Of a stretch of DNA of 64,000 nucleotides, positions 26,611 to 36,189 are shown in pieces. Under the pieces are notes generated by a model. The model saw only the letters and a program-made list of their open reading frames with translations. It searched no databases and was not told the DNA's origin. Positions within the stretch are counted from its first letter, which is position 1. The number at the start of each line of letters is the position of its first letter. The stretch is from positions 1,593,988 to 1,657,987 of the forward strand of contig NZ_CP011272.1 of the NCBI RefSeq assembly GCF_001610875.1. Reading direction: 5' to 3'. The translations under genes were made by a program, and so were the position numbers. The stretch comes from Pirellula sp. SH-Sr6A (GTDB lineage Bacteria > Planctomycetota > Planctomycetia > Pirellulales > Pirellulaceae).

Positions 26611-27732
26611 ATGCCAAAGAAAGCCCTTATCACCGGAGTCACAGGTCAAGACGGCTCGTACCTTGCCGAATTCCTGCTCGAAAAGGGCTATGAAGTCCAC
26701 GGGATTAAGCGGCGCGCCTCCTCGTTCAACACCGAGCGCATCGACCACATCTACCAGCCCCCGAGCCAAGTCGACGCGAAATTCCGGCTCCACTACGGCG
26801 ACTTGACCGATAGCTCGAACCTCACCCGGATTATCAACGAAGTCCAGCCCGACGAAGTCTACAACTTGGGTGCTCAATCCCACGTCGCGGTCTCCTTCGA
26901 ATCCCCCGAATACACTGCCGACGTCGACGCCATCGGCACCTTGCGGATGCTCGAAGCCATTCGCTTCCTCGGCCTAGAAAAGAAAACACGCTTCTACCAA
27001 GCCTCCACATCGGAGCTTTACGGGCTGGTCCAAGAGATCCCGCAAAAGGAAACCACCCCCTTCTACCCACGCTCCCCCTACGCGGTGGCCAAGCTGTACG
27101 CGTACTGGATCACGGTCAACTACCGGGAGTCCTACGGGATGTACGCGTGCAACGGCATTCTCTTTAATCACGAATCCCCACGCCGCGGCGAGACCTTCGT
27201 CACCCGGAAAATCACGCGGGGGATCGCGAACATCGCGCAAGGCCTCGAGGAATGCCTCTACCTGGGCAACATGGACTCCTTGCGAGACTGGGGACATGCC
27301 AAGGATTACGTCCGCATGCAGTGGATGATGTTGCAACAGGAGCAGCCTGAAGACTTCGTCATCGCCACCGGCCGTCAGATGAGCGTCCGCGAATTCGTCC
27401 GCATCTCCGCCTTGGAAGCCGGAATGGAAGTCACCTTCCACGGCCAAGGAGCCGAGGAGTACGCGAAAGTCGCCAAGATTCTCGACACCGACAAAGCCCC
27501 CGCGGTGAAAGTGGGAGCCACCATTGTGAAGGTCAATCCACGGTACTTCCGACCTGCCGAAGTGGAAACCTTGCTCGGCGATCCCACCAAAGCGAAGCAG
27601 AAGCTCGGCTGGGTCCCGGAGATCACTTGCGAAGAGATGTGTGCCGAGATGGTCGCCTCCGACCTCAATCACGCCCGCAAGCACGCTCTCCTCCAACGCC
27701 ACGGCCACACCGTCAGCGTCGCAAAAGAATAA
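26611..27732 (+). CDS. gmd: GDP-mannose 4,6-dehydratase
   Basis: The 373-residue SDR-type enzyme converts GDP-D-mannose to GDP-4-keto-6-deoxy-D-mannose, the precursor of GDP-L-fucose, GDP-rhamnose and GDP-perosamine. The nucleotide-binding motif is [10 protein letters not shown] (9-18). The catalytic set is Thr133, Glu135, Tyr157 and Lys161 ([19 protein letters not shown]). Length and sequence are typical. No GDP-L-fucose synthase (fcl) follows, although a fucosyltransferase-like gene lies at 37493. The gene stands alone, bracketed by heptamer tracts. Confidence 0.97.
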   Translation: MPKKALITGVTGQDGSYLAEFLLEKGYEVHGIKRRASSFNTERIDHIYQPPSQVDAKFRLHYGDLTDSSNLTRIINEVQPDEVYNLGAQSHVAVSFESPEYTADVDAIGTLRMLEAIRFLGLEKKTRFYQASTSELYGLVQEIPQKETTPFYPRSPYAVAKLYAYWITVNYRESYGMYACNGILFNHESPRRGETFVTRKITRGIANIAQGLEECLYLGNMDSLRDWGHAKDYVRMQWMMLQQEQPEDFVIATGRQMSVREFVRISALEAGMEVTFHGQGAEEYAKVAKILDTDKAPAVKVGATIVKVNPRYFRPAEVETLLGDPTKAKQKLGWVPEITCEEMCAEMVASDLNHARKHALLQRHGHTVSVAKE

Positions 27733-27743
27733 CGAGAAAAAAG

Positions 27744-27909
27744 TGGCGAGTAGCGAGGTAAAAGTTCAATACAACCAGTAGCAACTCCCTTCGCCGCATC
27801 GCTCCACACACAAAACCAGCCCCCCACAAAATCCCTTTCCTCACTCTTTCTCACCCCTTTTTTCTTTTCCTCGCTTCTCGCCACTCGCTTCTCGCAGCTT
27901 TCTTTAAAA
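27744..27909. repeat. Inverted heptamer pieces between gmd and the helix-bundle gene
   Basis: GTGGCGAGTAGCGAGG (about 27748-27763) lies after gmd and CTCGCTTCTCGCCACTCGC (27870-27896) before the next start. They are reverse-complement types, so each faces its own gene. Nothing else was recognised between them. Confidence 0.85.
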
Positions 27910-28257
27910 ATGAATTTCGAAGATTTAGAGGTTTGGAAGCGTGCTGTGGCGTTGAGTTGTGAAGTTTATCGACAAACTTCAAAGATCAGCGATTTCGGAT
28001 TCCGAGACCAGCTCACACGAAGCGGACTAAGTATTCCTTCCAACATTGCGGAGGGATACGAGCGTCAGTCGAATAAAGAAAAGTCTCAATTTTTAAACAT
28101 TGCGAAGTGATCCGCAGGCGAGTTCCGGACACAGATAATCATTGGATTGACTGTCGGGTTCATTCCGAAAGAGATCGGCGAAGCGTGGCTCGACGAAGCA
28201 ACGCAGATATCCCGAATTTTAGGTGCCCTCATCAGAAAATTAAGAAATCAGGAGTAG
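27910..28257 (+). pseudogene. Four-helix-bundle (S23/IVP-like) protein, interrupted by in-frame TGA
   Basis: The frame starts MNFEDLEVWKRAVALSCEVY and contains RSGLSIPSNIAEGYERQSNKEK, typical of the small four-helix-bundle family related to the 23S rRNA intervening-sequence protein. After 66 codons a TGA (28108-28110) interrupts it. The same frame then continues with family-like sequence (SAGEFRTQIIIGLTVGF...) to a TAG at 28255. The expected residue at the stop is Gly (GGA), so one base change explains the break. The family has about 115-120 residues, and the full frame gives 115. The final TAG comes from a heptamer tract. The function of the family is unclear. Confidence 0.8.
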
Positions 28258-28483
28258 CGAGAAGCGAGTGGCGAGGTAAAGCCTTTGCCAATCTAGTCGC
28301 GTCGCTAAAGGCCAGCGTCCCCAACACAACCTTTTAATTACCCACTTTTGTCCCCGCTCTGCCGTCCCTGACTCCTCGCAACTTTCTCCTTCTTCCTCGC
28401 TTCTCGCCACTCGCTACTTTTGTCTTTTCTTCCCTCGCCTCTCGCTTCTCGCTTCTCGCCGCTCGCTTCTCGCCGCTCGCTAC
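28253..28483. repeat. Heptamer tracts between the helix-bundle gene and wecB
   Basis: GTAGCGAGAAGCGAGTGGCGAGG (28254-28276) ends the pseudogene. CTCGCTTCTCGCCACTCGC (28396-28414) and a longer run (28433-28483) lead into wecB. About 120 bases of unique DNA separate them. Confidence 0.9.
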
Positions 28484-28494
28484 TTTTTAAATAA

Positions 28495-29640
28495 ATGAAA
28501 ATCTGCCTTGTCGTGGGGACACGTCCCGAGGCCATCAAGATGGCGCCGATCTATCGCGAGCTGCGGGGGCAGCCTGCGGTCGAGCCCATCCTCCTCTCCA
28601 CCGGGCAGCATCGGGAGATGCTCCTCCAAACGCTCGCGGCCTTCGGACTCCAGCCCGATCACGATCTCGGCTTGATGGTCCCTAACCAAACCCTTCCCGA
28701 ACTCACCGCCCGAGCCATCACCGCCCTCTCCAGCTACTTCAGCGAGTCCAAACTCGATCGAGTCCTTGTGCAAGGAGACACGACCAGCGTCCTCGCCGGC
28801 GCGTTGGCAGCCTTCTATCACAAAATTCCAATTGGACATGTCGAAGCCGGCCTGCGAACGGGGGATATTTATTCCCCTTATCCCGAAGAGATGAACCGGC
28901 GGTTGACCACCCCTCTTTGCCGCTACAACTTTGCCCCCACGGAGTGGAGCAAGCAGAATTTGGTGCGTGAAGGGATCGATCCCGCCACGATCCACGTGAC
29001 CGGCAACACCGTCATCGACGCATTGCACTGGATGAACGACATCCTCTCGTCCCGGCAAGGAGTCGCGAGTGAGCTCTGCACCCGATTGAACATCTCCGAT
29101 GCTTTTCGAGATCGCTATCTCGTCGACGGCGGCGCCCCATTCTTGCTCGTCACTGCGCACCGGCGTGAGTCGCACGGGGCAGGCATGGCGGAACTGTGCA
29201 ATGCCCTTCAGCAATTGATTGTCGATTATCCCGAGCTAGGGATTTTGTTCCCCGTTCACTTGAATCCCGCTGTCCGGCAAACCGTTCTTCCGGCGTTAGG
29301 CGGAGTGGATCGCATCGAGCTCATCGATCCGGTCGGTTACGAAGACTTCGTGTGGCTCATGGCCCGCAGTCACTTCATCATCAGTGATTCGGGGGGTATC
29401 CAAGAAGAAGCGCCCAGCTTTGGCAAGCCCGTATTAGTCACCCGCGAGACCACGGAGCGACCGGAGGGGGTCCATGCAGGGACTTGCACATTGGTCGGCA
29501 CCGACATGAACAAGATCCTAAGCGAAGCCCATCAGCTCCTCTCCGACCCAGCCCAATACCAACAGCGAAGCCAACTCCAAAACCCCTACGGCGACGGCAC
29601 CGCCGCCCAAAAAATCACAAGAATAATAAGTGGCGAGTAG
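28495..29640 (+). CDS. wecB: UDP-N-acetylglucosamine 2-epimerase (non-hydrolysing)
   Basis: The 381-residue enzyme interconverts UDP-GlcNAc and UDP-ManNAc. The opening MKICLVVGTRPEAIKMAP is the family signature. Asp95 (QGDTTS), Glu117 (VEAGLRTGD) and Glu131 (PYPEEMNRR) fall at the positions known to be catalytic in E. coli, and His222 (TAHRRES) is the fourth. The last residues (Ser-Gly-Glu) and the TAG stop are read from a GTGGCGAGTAGCGAG heptamer tract. The partner dehydrogenase wecC lies 18 kb downstream, beyond the AT-rich island. Confidence 0.97.
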   Translation: MKICLVVGTRPEAIKMAPIYRELRGQPAVEPILLSTGQHREMLLQTLAAFGLQPDHDLGLMVPNQTLPELTARAITALSSYFSESKLDRVLVQGDTTSVLAGALAAFYHKIPIGHVEAGLRTGDIYSPYPEEMNRRLTTPLCRYNFAPTEWSKQNLVREGIDPATIHVTGNTVIDALHWMNDILSSRQGVASELCTRLNISDAFRDRYLVDGGAPFLLVTAHRRESHGAGMAELCNALQQLIVDYPELGILFPVHLNPAVRQTVLPALGGVDRIELIDPVGYEDFVWLMARSHFIISDSGGIQEEAPSFGKPVLVTRETTERPEGVHAGTCTLVGTDMNKILSEAHQLLSDPAQYQQRSQLQNPYGDGTAAQKITRIISGE

Positions 29641-30013
29641 CGAGTGGCGAGCGGCAAGTAATAACCGTTCTCCGAACGGTGTTTATGCACTAACCGTTCT
29701 CAGAACGGCGTTCCCCCAGCCCCTGCATCCCGCTTCGTTGCCTCAGCCACAACGCGCTAGCGTCGAGTTACCACGCAAATAACATTCAAGTTGCACCGAT
29801 TACTTAAGAATCTGCTGAACGGACGTCAAGGGGCTATCGCCCTGCGGCTGACGGCGCTTAGCCATCCGACTGTTACAACGAGTCCCCAGCGCCGATCACT
29901 TGTGTTTTCCGCTCGCGAAACGGTTGCGTCTAGCGGTGGCCACCGGTCGGCGCACGTTTCCCTTAATCTTTCACGTCCCGCGAACTACTAGACTCTGTTC
30001 AAGTCCGACGCGT
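29641..30013. repeat. Heptamers and REP-like hairpins, then unique DNA
   Basis: GTGGCGAGCGGCAAG ends the heptamer tract at ~29657. Two REP-like hairpins follow (AACCGTTCTCCGAACGGT at 29662-29680 and AACCGTTCTCAGAACGGC at 29691-29709). The remaining 300 bases hold no supported gene. The AT-rich island begins close to 30000. Confidence 0.8.
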
Positions 30014-31798
30014 ATGCTCGTGCCAGGGAAGCCTCACACAGAAAAGAAAGAATATCGAAAAGATATTGACGGGCTAAGAGCGATTGCAGTCCTGTCCGTT
30101 ATCCTATTTCATTTTGGCTGGTTACCTGCAGGATATCTCGGCGTAGATATTTTTTTCGTAATAAGTGGGTACTTAATAACAGGAATCATTCACAAGGAAA
30201 CCCAAGAAAACAGCTTTTCCATTATCAAGTTTTATCTGCGACGTGTACGGCGAATCTTACCCATGTGCACATTCACGGTCGCTTTCTCGCTGATCATCGG
30301 CTTCTTTGTCATGCTTCCCGATGACCTGGAAAACCTAGGGCAATCGGCAGTTGCGACAAACTTATTTTCAAACAACATTCTTCAATCGATAACTACCGGC
30401 AATTATTGGGACGTCACGAACGAACACAAACCACTTCTGCATACCTGGAGCTTGGCGGTAGAAGAGCAATATTATTTGTTCATCCCGATCCTCGCTTCCC
30501 TCTTCTTTCGAACGAGAAAAGCATTTGCAGTTGTACTAACTGTTCTTTCTGTCTTTTCATTAGTACTTTTCTACTCACCGGTTCCGGAGCACATTCGATT
30601 CTACCAACTGCCCTGTCGATTCTTTGAGATTGCCATCGGAGGAATCGCCAAGCTATGTTTCGGGGAACGTTCGCTGAGCACACATTTCCTACCTATAGGG
30701 ATCGCAGCACTAATTGCAATTGTGTTTTCACCAGTCGCTTTGCCTGGACCGATTGTTACTATCCCACTGACGGTAGCCTTGGCCGCATTTGTTTTGGTAG
30801 CCCAACCAGGAAATTCGAAGTTTGCACGAAAAGTACTTGAGAACCGAATCTCGATTCTGGTGGGCTTAACAAGCTATAGCCTATACATGTGGCACCAGCC
30901 GCTTATAGCATTTTACAGATACACAGTCAGTCCAGAGATCAATGCAATTTCAGGAATCGCATTACTTTCACTGACGCTCATTTTATCCATTGCAAGCTAC
31001 CATGTGATCGAGAAGCCGTTCCGTTCACCGAACACTATTCCCACTTGGTTGCTATTCCTGGTCCTCATACCAGCGATTTCTTCAACAACCGCATTTGGCT
31101 ATTACTTGAATTCGCGAGGTGGTATTGTTCGCGATGTTCCCGAGTTGGACATCAGAATTACAGATGCGACGAAGGGAGTTCACTCTCGCTACAATCACAA
31201 AATCCGAGAGCTCAACCAAGGATTTACAGAGGTTAGTCAACTTGAGAGAGTTCTGATCGTTGGGAATAGCTTCGCACGGGATTGGGCAAATATCTTGCTC
31301 GAAAGTTCTGAGGCTCAATCGATCGAAATACAGTATGTCGAACATCCGATGTCAGATCCAACGTTCCTCTCCAAGTTCCAACGTGCTGACATTGTCTTCT
31401 TTTCCACCGCTTCCCGCCGCGACATCGCCAACATGGGTGTATCGACGGAAGACCCAAGAATATATGTCATCGGAACCAAGAATTTCGGAACGACAGCTGG
31501 GATATTCTACAACTACCGAGGTGATAATTACATAAGCCAGACAACGGAGATCGATGATGAGCATTGGGAAGTAGATGCCAAGCTTAGGAGCGACTGGGGA
31601 TCGCAATTTGTCGATCTACTCAGCGAGGTAAAAGCTGATGGAGAACGAGTGCATGTTATCACTCCTGAAGGAAAGCTCATTTCGCAAGATTGCCGTCACC
31701 TGACTAAGGCAGGCGCAACGTTCTTTGCGCGACGGCTTGAGAGTCGGATTCGTTCAATATTGCACCCGAAAAGGGAAAGCGATAGCAACAATGAGTAA
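30014..31798 (+). CDS. OafA/YrhL-type O-acyltransferase with C-terminal SGNH domain
   Basis: The 594-residue membrane acyltransferase starts at ATG 30014, just before the family opening YRKDIDGLRAIAVLSVILFHFGW (conserved His33). AGYLGVDIFFVISGYLIT and FYLRRVRRILPM are also typical. About ten helices follow. The last ~200 residues form an SGNH-hydrolase-like domain (VLIVGNSFARDW, with DCRHLTKAGA near the end). Such enzymes acetylate or acylate surface glycans. Base composition is AT-richer than wecB. Its end overlaps the next start by 8 bases. Confidence 0.92.
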   Translation: MLVPGKPHTEKKEYRKDIDGLRAIAVLSVILFHFGWLPAGYLGVDIFFVISGYLITGIIHKETQENSFSIIKFYLRRVRRILPMCTFTVAFSLIIGFFVMLPDDLENLGQSAVATNLFSNNILQSITTGNYWDVTNEHKPLLHTWSLAVEEQYYLFIPILASLFFRTRKAFAVVLTVLSVFSLVLFYSPVPEHIRFYQLPCRFFEIAIGGIAKLCFGERSLSTHFLPIGIAALIAIVFSPVALPGPIVTIPLTVALAAFVLVAQPGNSKFARKVLENRISILVGLTSYSLYMWHQPLIAFYRYTVSPEINAISGIALLSLTLILSIASYHVIEKPFRSPNTIPTWLLFLVLIPAISSTTAFGYYLNSRGGIVRDVPELDIRITDATKGVHSRYNHKIRELNQGFTEVSQLERVLIVGNSFARDWANILLESSEAQSIEIQYVEHPMSDPTFLSKFQRADIVFFSTASRRDIANMGVSTEDPRIYVIGTKNFGTTAGIFYNYRGDNYISQTTEIDDEHWEVDAKLRSDWGSQFVDLLSEVKADGERVHVITPEGKLISQDCRHLTKAGATFFARRLESRIRSILHPKRESDSNNE

Positions 31799-33125
31799 CA
31801 GCTACAAAGTTGCGAGCTCAACTGATTCCGTCTGCGCGATGCGCATGCTAGCCATCATCGGACTTGGATATGTTGGCCTTCCACTAGGCCTTCAATTCGC
31901 CCGGTGCGGTGTGAAGGTTCTTGGCTTGGATATCGATCCGATCAAGGTCGAATCACTCAACAGCGGCCAGTCCTATATCCATCACATCCCTTCTGAAGAG
32001 ATACAAAAGCAAGTCTCCGAAGGACGCTTCACGGCCAGCACCGACTTCTCCCGCATCCGGGAAGCCGACGCGGTCGTCATCTGCGTTCCAACTCCCTTGA
32101 GCAAGAACCGCGAGCCGGACATTTCTTACGTGCTCAACACCGGCAAATCGATCGCTCCCCATTTGCAAAAGGGGACGCTCGTCATTCTGGAATCCACGAC
32201 CTATCCCGGCACGACCGATGAAGACCTTCGAGCCGTTCTCGAGTCCGGTTCGGGCTTGAAAGCAGGCATCGATTTCCATTTGGCCTTCAGTCCTGAGCGG
32301 GAGGATCCGGGTAATCCCAGCAGCAAAGTTGCCAAGATTCCCAAGGTCGTAGGTGGTTACACGCCCGCTTGTTTGGAGAAAGCCAAAGCGTTGTACTTGC
32401 AAGCCGTCGAGACGGTTGTGCCGGTTAGCAGTTGCCGGGCGGCCGAGGCGACGAAGTTGCTCGAGAACATTTTCCGGAGCGTCAACATTGCGCTCGTGAA
32501 CGAGCTCAAGATGGTCTATGCCGCGATGGGCATCGACATTTGGGAAGTGATTGAAGCGGCAAAGACGAAGCCCTTTGGCTACATGCCTTTTTATCCCGGT
32601 CCCGGATTGGGTGGTCACTGCATTCCCATCGACCCGTTTTACTTAACTTGGAAGGCTCGGGAGTATGGTCAAGCGACCCGTTTTATTGAATTAGCGGGCG
32701 AGATCAACACGTCGATGCCCAAGTATGTCATTCAGAAGTTGACCGAAGCGCTCAACAGCGTCAAGAAGCCCATCAATGGGAGCAAGATCCTCATCGTAGG
32801 CTTGGCGTACAAAGCCAACGTCGACGACGACCGCGAGTCCCCGAGCTACGTGTTGATGGACCTTATAAAAGAAAAGGGGGGCAAAGTCTCCTACTACGAC
32901 CCCTACGTCCCCGTCATCAAACCCAGCCGCGAGCACAGCCACTGGGCAGGTCTGAGAAGTATTGAGTGGGATCCGTTGAAAATCTCCCATTTCGACGCAG
33001 TACTGATTTCCACAGCGCACGCAAATATTGATTTCTCTGAAATAGCGAGGAACGCATCATTGCTGGTAGACACGCGCAACGTGATAAAAAACAGCCAGAC
33101 CAACCCTGGCATCATTCGCGCATAG
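31791..33125 (+). CDS. UDP-sugar (UDP-GlcNAc/ManNAc type) 6-dehydrogenase
   Basis: The 444-residue enzyme is an NAD-dependent UDP-glucose/GDP-mannose dehydrogenase family member, making a UDP-hexuronic acid. The Rossmann motif is GLGYVGLPLG, EPDISYVL and SPEREDPG are of the WbpA/TviB type, and the catalytic Cys277 is in GGHCIPIDPFYL. The start at 31791 overlaps the acyltransferase; 31839 (MRMLAIIGLG) is an alternative. The middle (~31980-32950) has GC-rich, host-like codons while both ends are AT-rich, which suggests a recombinant gene. A second dehydrogenase lies at 47883. Confidence 0.92.
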   Translation: MSNSYKVASSTDSVCAMRMLAIIGLGYVGLPLGLQFARCGVKVLGLDIDPIKVESLNSGQSYIHHIPSEEIQKQVSEGRFTASTDFSRIREADAVVICVPTPLSKNREPDISYVLNTGKSIAPHLQKGTLVILESTTYPGTTDEDLRAVLESGSGLKAGIDFHLAFSPEREDPGNPSSKVAKIPKVVGGYTPACLEKAKALYLQAVETVVPVSSCRAAEATKLLENIFRSVNIALVNELKMVYAAMGIDIWEVIEAAKTKPFGYMPFYPGPGLGGHCIPIDPFYLTWKAREYGQATRFIELAGEINTSMPKYVIQKLTEALNSVKKPINGSKILIVGLAYKANVDDDRESPSYVLMDLIKEKGGKVSYYDPYVPVIKPSREHSHWAGLRSIEWDPLKISHFDAVLISTAHANIDFSEIARNASLLVDTRNVIKNSQTNPGIIRA

Positions 33126-33158
33126 ACGACCAAGTACGCCTGTCTCCAACAAACCTTC

Positions 33159-34472
33159 ATGCAGCTTCGAAAACTTACTAGCGAGGCATTGGTCGTCTTT
33201 TCAGGGCAAACGCTATCAATCGCTGCGTCGTTATTATTAATAAAATACGCAACAGACATTTTTGATGCGGCACCGTTGGGAAAGGCACTCCTTGCAACGA
33301 CAATAACAGGCCTATCGGGGCAACTAATCACGGGAGGTGTGGGAGCTGGGCTCCAAAAGCAATTCGCTTCCGCACGCGAAACCAACGCATTGTGGGCATT
33401 TCGACAGAGTGCTAATTTGGTCATAGCCATGGCAACGTGTTGCGCCTCGATTACAACAGTACTACTATCCCTTCTTGCTCTGTATTTTCACGTCCTTGAC
33501 TCCTACATAACGGTATTGCTCCTTGGAACGCATGCAATTACCTCATCGCTGAACTCGCTCCATCTAGGACTTTTTGCTGCCGCTCGGATGCGGATGACAG
33601 TCGCGATTTCTAGCGTCATCGAATCAGGAAGTCGGGTTGTAATATTGCCGATAATCGCTTCTTATTTCGGCGCGACCTCTCAATCATTCCTTCTAGCCTT
33701 CCTAATACCCGGACTCGTACTGAGCATCCCATTGCTAATGCGATGGCGGCGCCACCTCTCGCGAATTCAAATCCCTGAGATCGCGACCGAGGCCAGATCA
33801 GGAGACTTTGTCAAACAGGTGCTGCATTTTGCTTGGCCTTACACAACGTGGGGCATACTAACCTCGGTGCAGCAAGTTTCCGATCGTTGGTCCTTAGAGA
33901 TGTTCTGTTCCTCGGCAGACATCGCTATTTACGCAATCGCATTTCAGATAGGTTACTCCCCGATTGTCATACTAACAAATATCGGTAGTACTTTCATCAC
34001 TCCGATTTTCTTCCAGCTTGGAAGCCGTTCAAGCGATGCAACATTACAGCGACTGCATTCTCTATCTTCCAAATTTTGCATTCTAATTCTCGTCACAACT
34101 CTCCTGGGATCTGCCGGATTTTCGCTTATTAACACCTTATTAAAGAACAGCATACTCGATAGCAGGTACAACGATTCCCTGAGCATCGTATATATACTCA
34201 TCGCAAGCGGTGGATTGTTTGCTATTGGCCAAATGCTAACCATAACTATCCTCTCCGTCTCTACCTCGAGAGCGATTCTTGCACCAAAAATTGGAACAGC
34301 CGTCACCGGAATCGCTTTCAATATAATTGGTGCGTATTTAGGTGGACCGGTTGGCGTCGCCTATGGGTCTCTTGCGTTTTCCGTCACTTATGCACTCTGG
34401 ATGGTAATCATCACAAGGAAAAGCGGAACGCAGGCCCAACCGTCAAGCAGAGTCCCAATTACAACATTTTAG
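33159..34472 (+). CDS. Wzx-type polysaccharide flippase
   Basis: The 437-residue protein is almost entirely hydrophobic helices (about 12), in the pattern of the polysaccharide-transport family that flips lipid-linked repeat units across the membrane. The opening (SEALVVFSGQTLSIAASLLLIKYA) and middle (AWPYTTWGILTSVQQVSDRW) fit this family. Sequence identity in this family is always low, so the assignment rests on topology and neighbours. It starts 33 bases after the dehydrogenase. Confidence 0.85.
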   Translation: MQLRKLTSEALVVFSGQTLSIAASLLLIKYATDIFDAAPLGKALLATTITGLSGQLITGGVGAGLQKQFASARETNALWAFRQSANLVIAMATCCASITTVLLSLLALYFHVLDSYITVLLLGTHAITSSLNSLHLGLFAAARMRMTVAISSVIESGSRVVILPIIASYFGATSQSFLLAFLIPGLVLSIPLLMRWRRHLSRIQIPEIATEARSGDFVKQVLHFAWPYTTWGILTSVQQVSDRWSLEMFCSSADIAIYAIAFQIGYSPIVILTNIGSTFITPIFFQLGSRSSDATLQRLHSLSSKFCILILVTTLLGSAGFSLINTLLKNSILDSRYNDSLSIVYILIASGGLFAIGQMLTITILSVSTSRAILAPKIGTAVTGIAFNIIGAYLGGPVGVAYGSLAFSVTYALWMVIITRKSGTQAQPSSRVPITTF

Positions 34473-34516
34473 AGACACATCCGAATGCTTCATAAACACA
34501 ATCGAAAGGATCGTTC

Positions 34517-35245
34517 GTGTTCCGCGAGTATATAAAATCGCACCTAAACAAATTCCTTAGATCCTTCGGTGTGCGTATGGTTTCCTCAAGATGGGGTCCA
34601 CGAGGTTTCGCTACTGCATTCGAGTCTATTCGGGACCAGGGTTTTGACTTAAAAAACATTTGGGATGTCGGTGCGAGCGATGCTTCATGGACAAAAGAAT
34701 GCCGAGAAGTGTTTCCAATGTCCGACTATTTTCTATTTGAACCACTCAAAGCACATCGCAATCAACTGACCGCAATCGGTGCAACCGATTCCAAAATTCA
34801 TTTCTTTCCTTGTGCTCTCGGTGATACGAATGGGAGCGCAATTCTCAATGCGCATAAGGGCCAAAGCAGCATCCTCACATCACAGGAGTGGAAAGGTCAC
34901 GAAGAGGTGATTTCAATTATGACCGCTGATGACGTAATCAAGCAGACTGGAATTGTACCGGATTGTGTCAAAATCGATGTGCAAGGGTACGAACTCTCAT
35001 TACTTCGGGGATTCGCGTCTAACCTGCGATCCTGTAAGTTCTTACTAGTAGAAGTGTCATGGATTCCTCTCTACGAAAATGCTCCACTAGCGGATACAAT
35101 CATTTCCTTTCTAGCTGCGAACAATTTCCACATTGTAGACATTTGTACGTATGCACAACGCCCTAAAGACTTTAGACTTACCCAATCAGACGTTCTCTTT
35201 GCTAACTCGGAGACAGGCCTCTTATCGAATACTGGCTGGTCTTAA
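34517..35245 (+). CDS. FkbM-family methyltransferase
   Basis: The 242-residue protein has a GTG start with an AAGGA Shine-Dalgarno sequence seven bases upstream. SAM-binding motif I is IWDVGASDASWT, followed by FLFEPLKAHR and, characteristic of the FkbM family, CVKIDVQGYELSLLRGF. It probably O-methylates a sugar of the surface glycan. The acceptor is unknown. Two related genes follow nearby. Confidence 0.88.
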   Translation: MFREYIKSHLNKFLRSFGVRMVSSRWGPRGFATAFESIRDQGFDLKNIWDVGASDASWTKECREVFPMSDYFLFEPLKAHRNQLTAIGATDSKIHFFPCALGDTNGSAILNAHKGQSSILTSQEWKGHEEVISIMTADDVIKQTGIVPDCVKIDVQGYELSLLRGFASNLRSCKFLLVEVSWIPLYENAPLADTIISFLAANNFHIVDICTYAQRPKDFRLTQSDVLFANSETGLLSNTGWS

Positions 35246-35493
35246 TTTTTTCGGCGAAGTTGCGGTATCCCCTTGCCGTACTTAACAGGAGAAATACGTC
35301 TGGCCCAGTCTTTCAACAATCGTAACTTTTCTGAGTATTTATCCAGTGCGATTGCCTATACCTGAAAATCGCAAAGTGCTTCTACCACGCCATAGTGTCT
35401 ACATTCGCACATTGATGATTGCGAACCCGCCCCCCATTGTTTTGCAGATGTAGAAAAACAGAGATAAGCGAACGCGTACCCGGAGAAAAAAAC

Positions 35494-36189
35494 TTGCCGC
35501 ACAACCGAATTAAGCTGAGAAACCGACTAATCTCTGCGTTCCCATGGGCCTTCGACTTCTACGAAACCATGTGCTTTACATCAAACATATCAGGATGGAG
35601 AAAAAGGGGCATCTCGATTCCCTATCCAAGCTTGCTTAAACGAGCAATCCTGTTACAGGAGATTAAGGACTTCAATGCGGACAACTTTGTAGAAACGGGA
35701 ACCTACCTGGGAGACACGCCGTGGTACCTCCGCAAGCACCTGAGGCGAATAATTTCGATTGAAGTCCATCCACCCCTAGCAGACCTCGCACGGCAACGCT
35801 TTAAGAAAGTTGACAACGTTACGATTGCGGAAGGTGACTCAGGGGCTATTCTGAGTGACTTCCTGACGGATCTGAGCGGGCGGACGGTGTTCTGGCTGGA
35901 CGGACATTATTCTGGAGGAATTACGGGAATTGGCGATGAAGAGTGTCCCATTTTCCGCGAACTATCTGCCATTATTTCACTTTGTAAAACTGACTGGCTT
36001 ATTCTAATCGATGATGCAAGGTGTTTTGGTAGCCACCCAGCATATCCAACCGTAGACGCAATCGGAGATTTTTTCAAAATCAATCAGCGAGCCGTATCAC
36101 TCAACGTCGCGAATGACATGATCCGTATTCAAGAAATTTGCAAAGATCCACACGCATGTATTTCTTCCCTTTCTAAAAAATCGGGATAG
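35494..36189 (+). CDS. SAM-dependent methyltransferase-like protein
   Basis: The protein has about 231 residues. The TTG at 35494 was chosen because GGAG lies eight bases before it; the frame is open back to 35419. It carries NFVETGTYLGDTPWYLRKH (motif I-like), FWLDGHYSGG and WLILIDDARCF, a pattern seen in class I methyltransferase-like proteins of glycan clusters. Catalytic activity is not certain. The 248 bases before it show no other gene. Confidence 0.65.
   Translation: MPHNRIKLRNRLISAFPWAFDFYETMCFTSNISGWRKRGISIPYPSLLKRAILLQEIKDFNADNFVETGTYLGDTPWYLRKHLRRIISIEVHPPLADLARQRFKKVDNVTIAEGDSGAILSDFLTDLSGRTVFWLDGHYSGGITGIGDEECPIFRELSAIISLCKTDWLILIDDARCFGSHPAYPTVDAIGDFFKINQRAVSLNVANDMIRIQEICKDPHACISSLSKKSG

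Noticed and set aside
28108-28110. TGA read as an amino acid (recoding) in the helix-bundle gene
   Set aside because: Other genes in the window end at TGA in good context, and a single GGA-to-TGA change is the simpler explanation.
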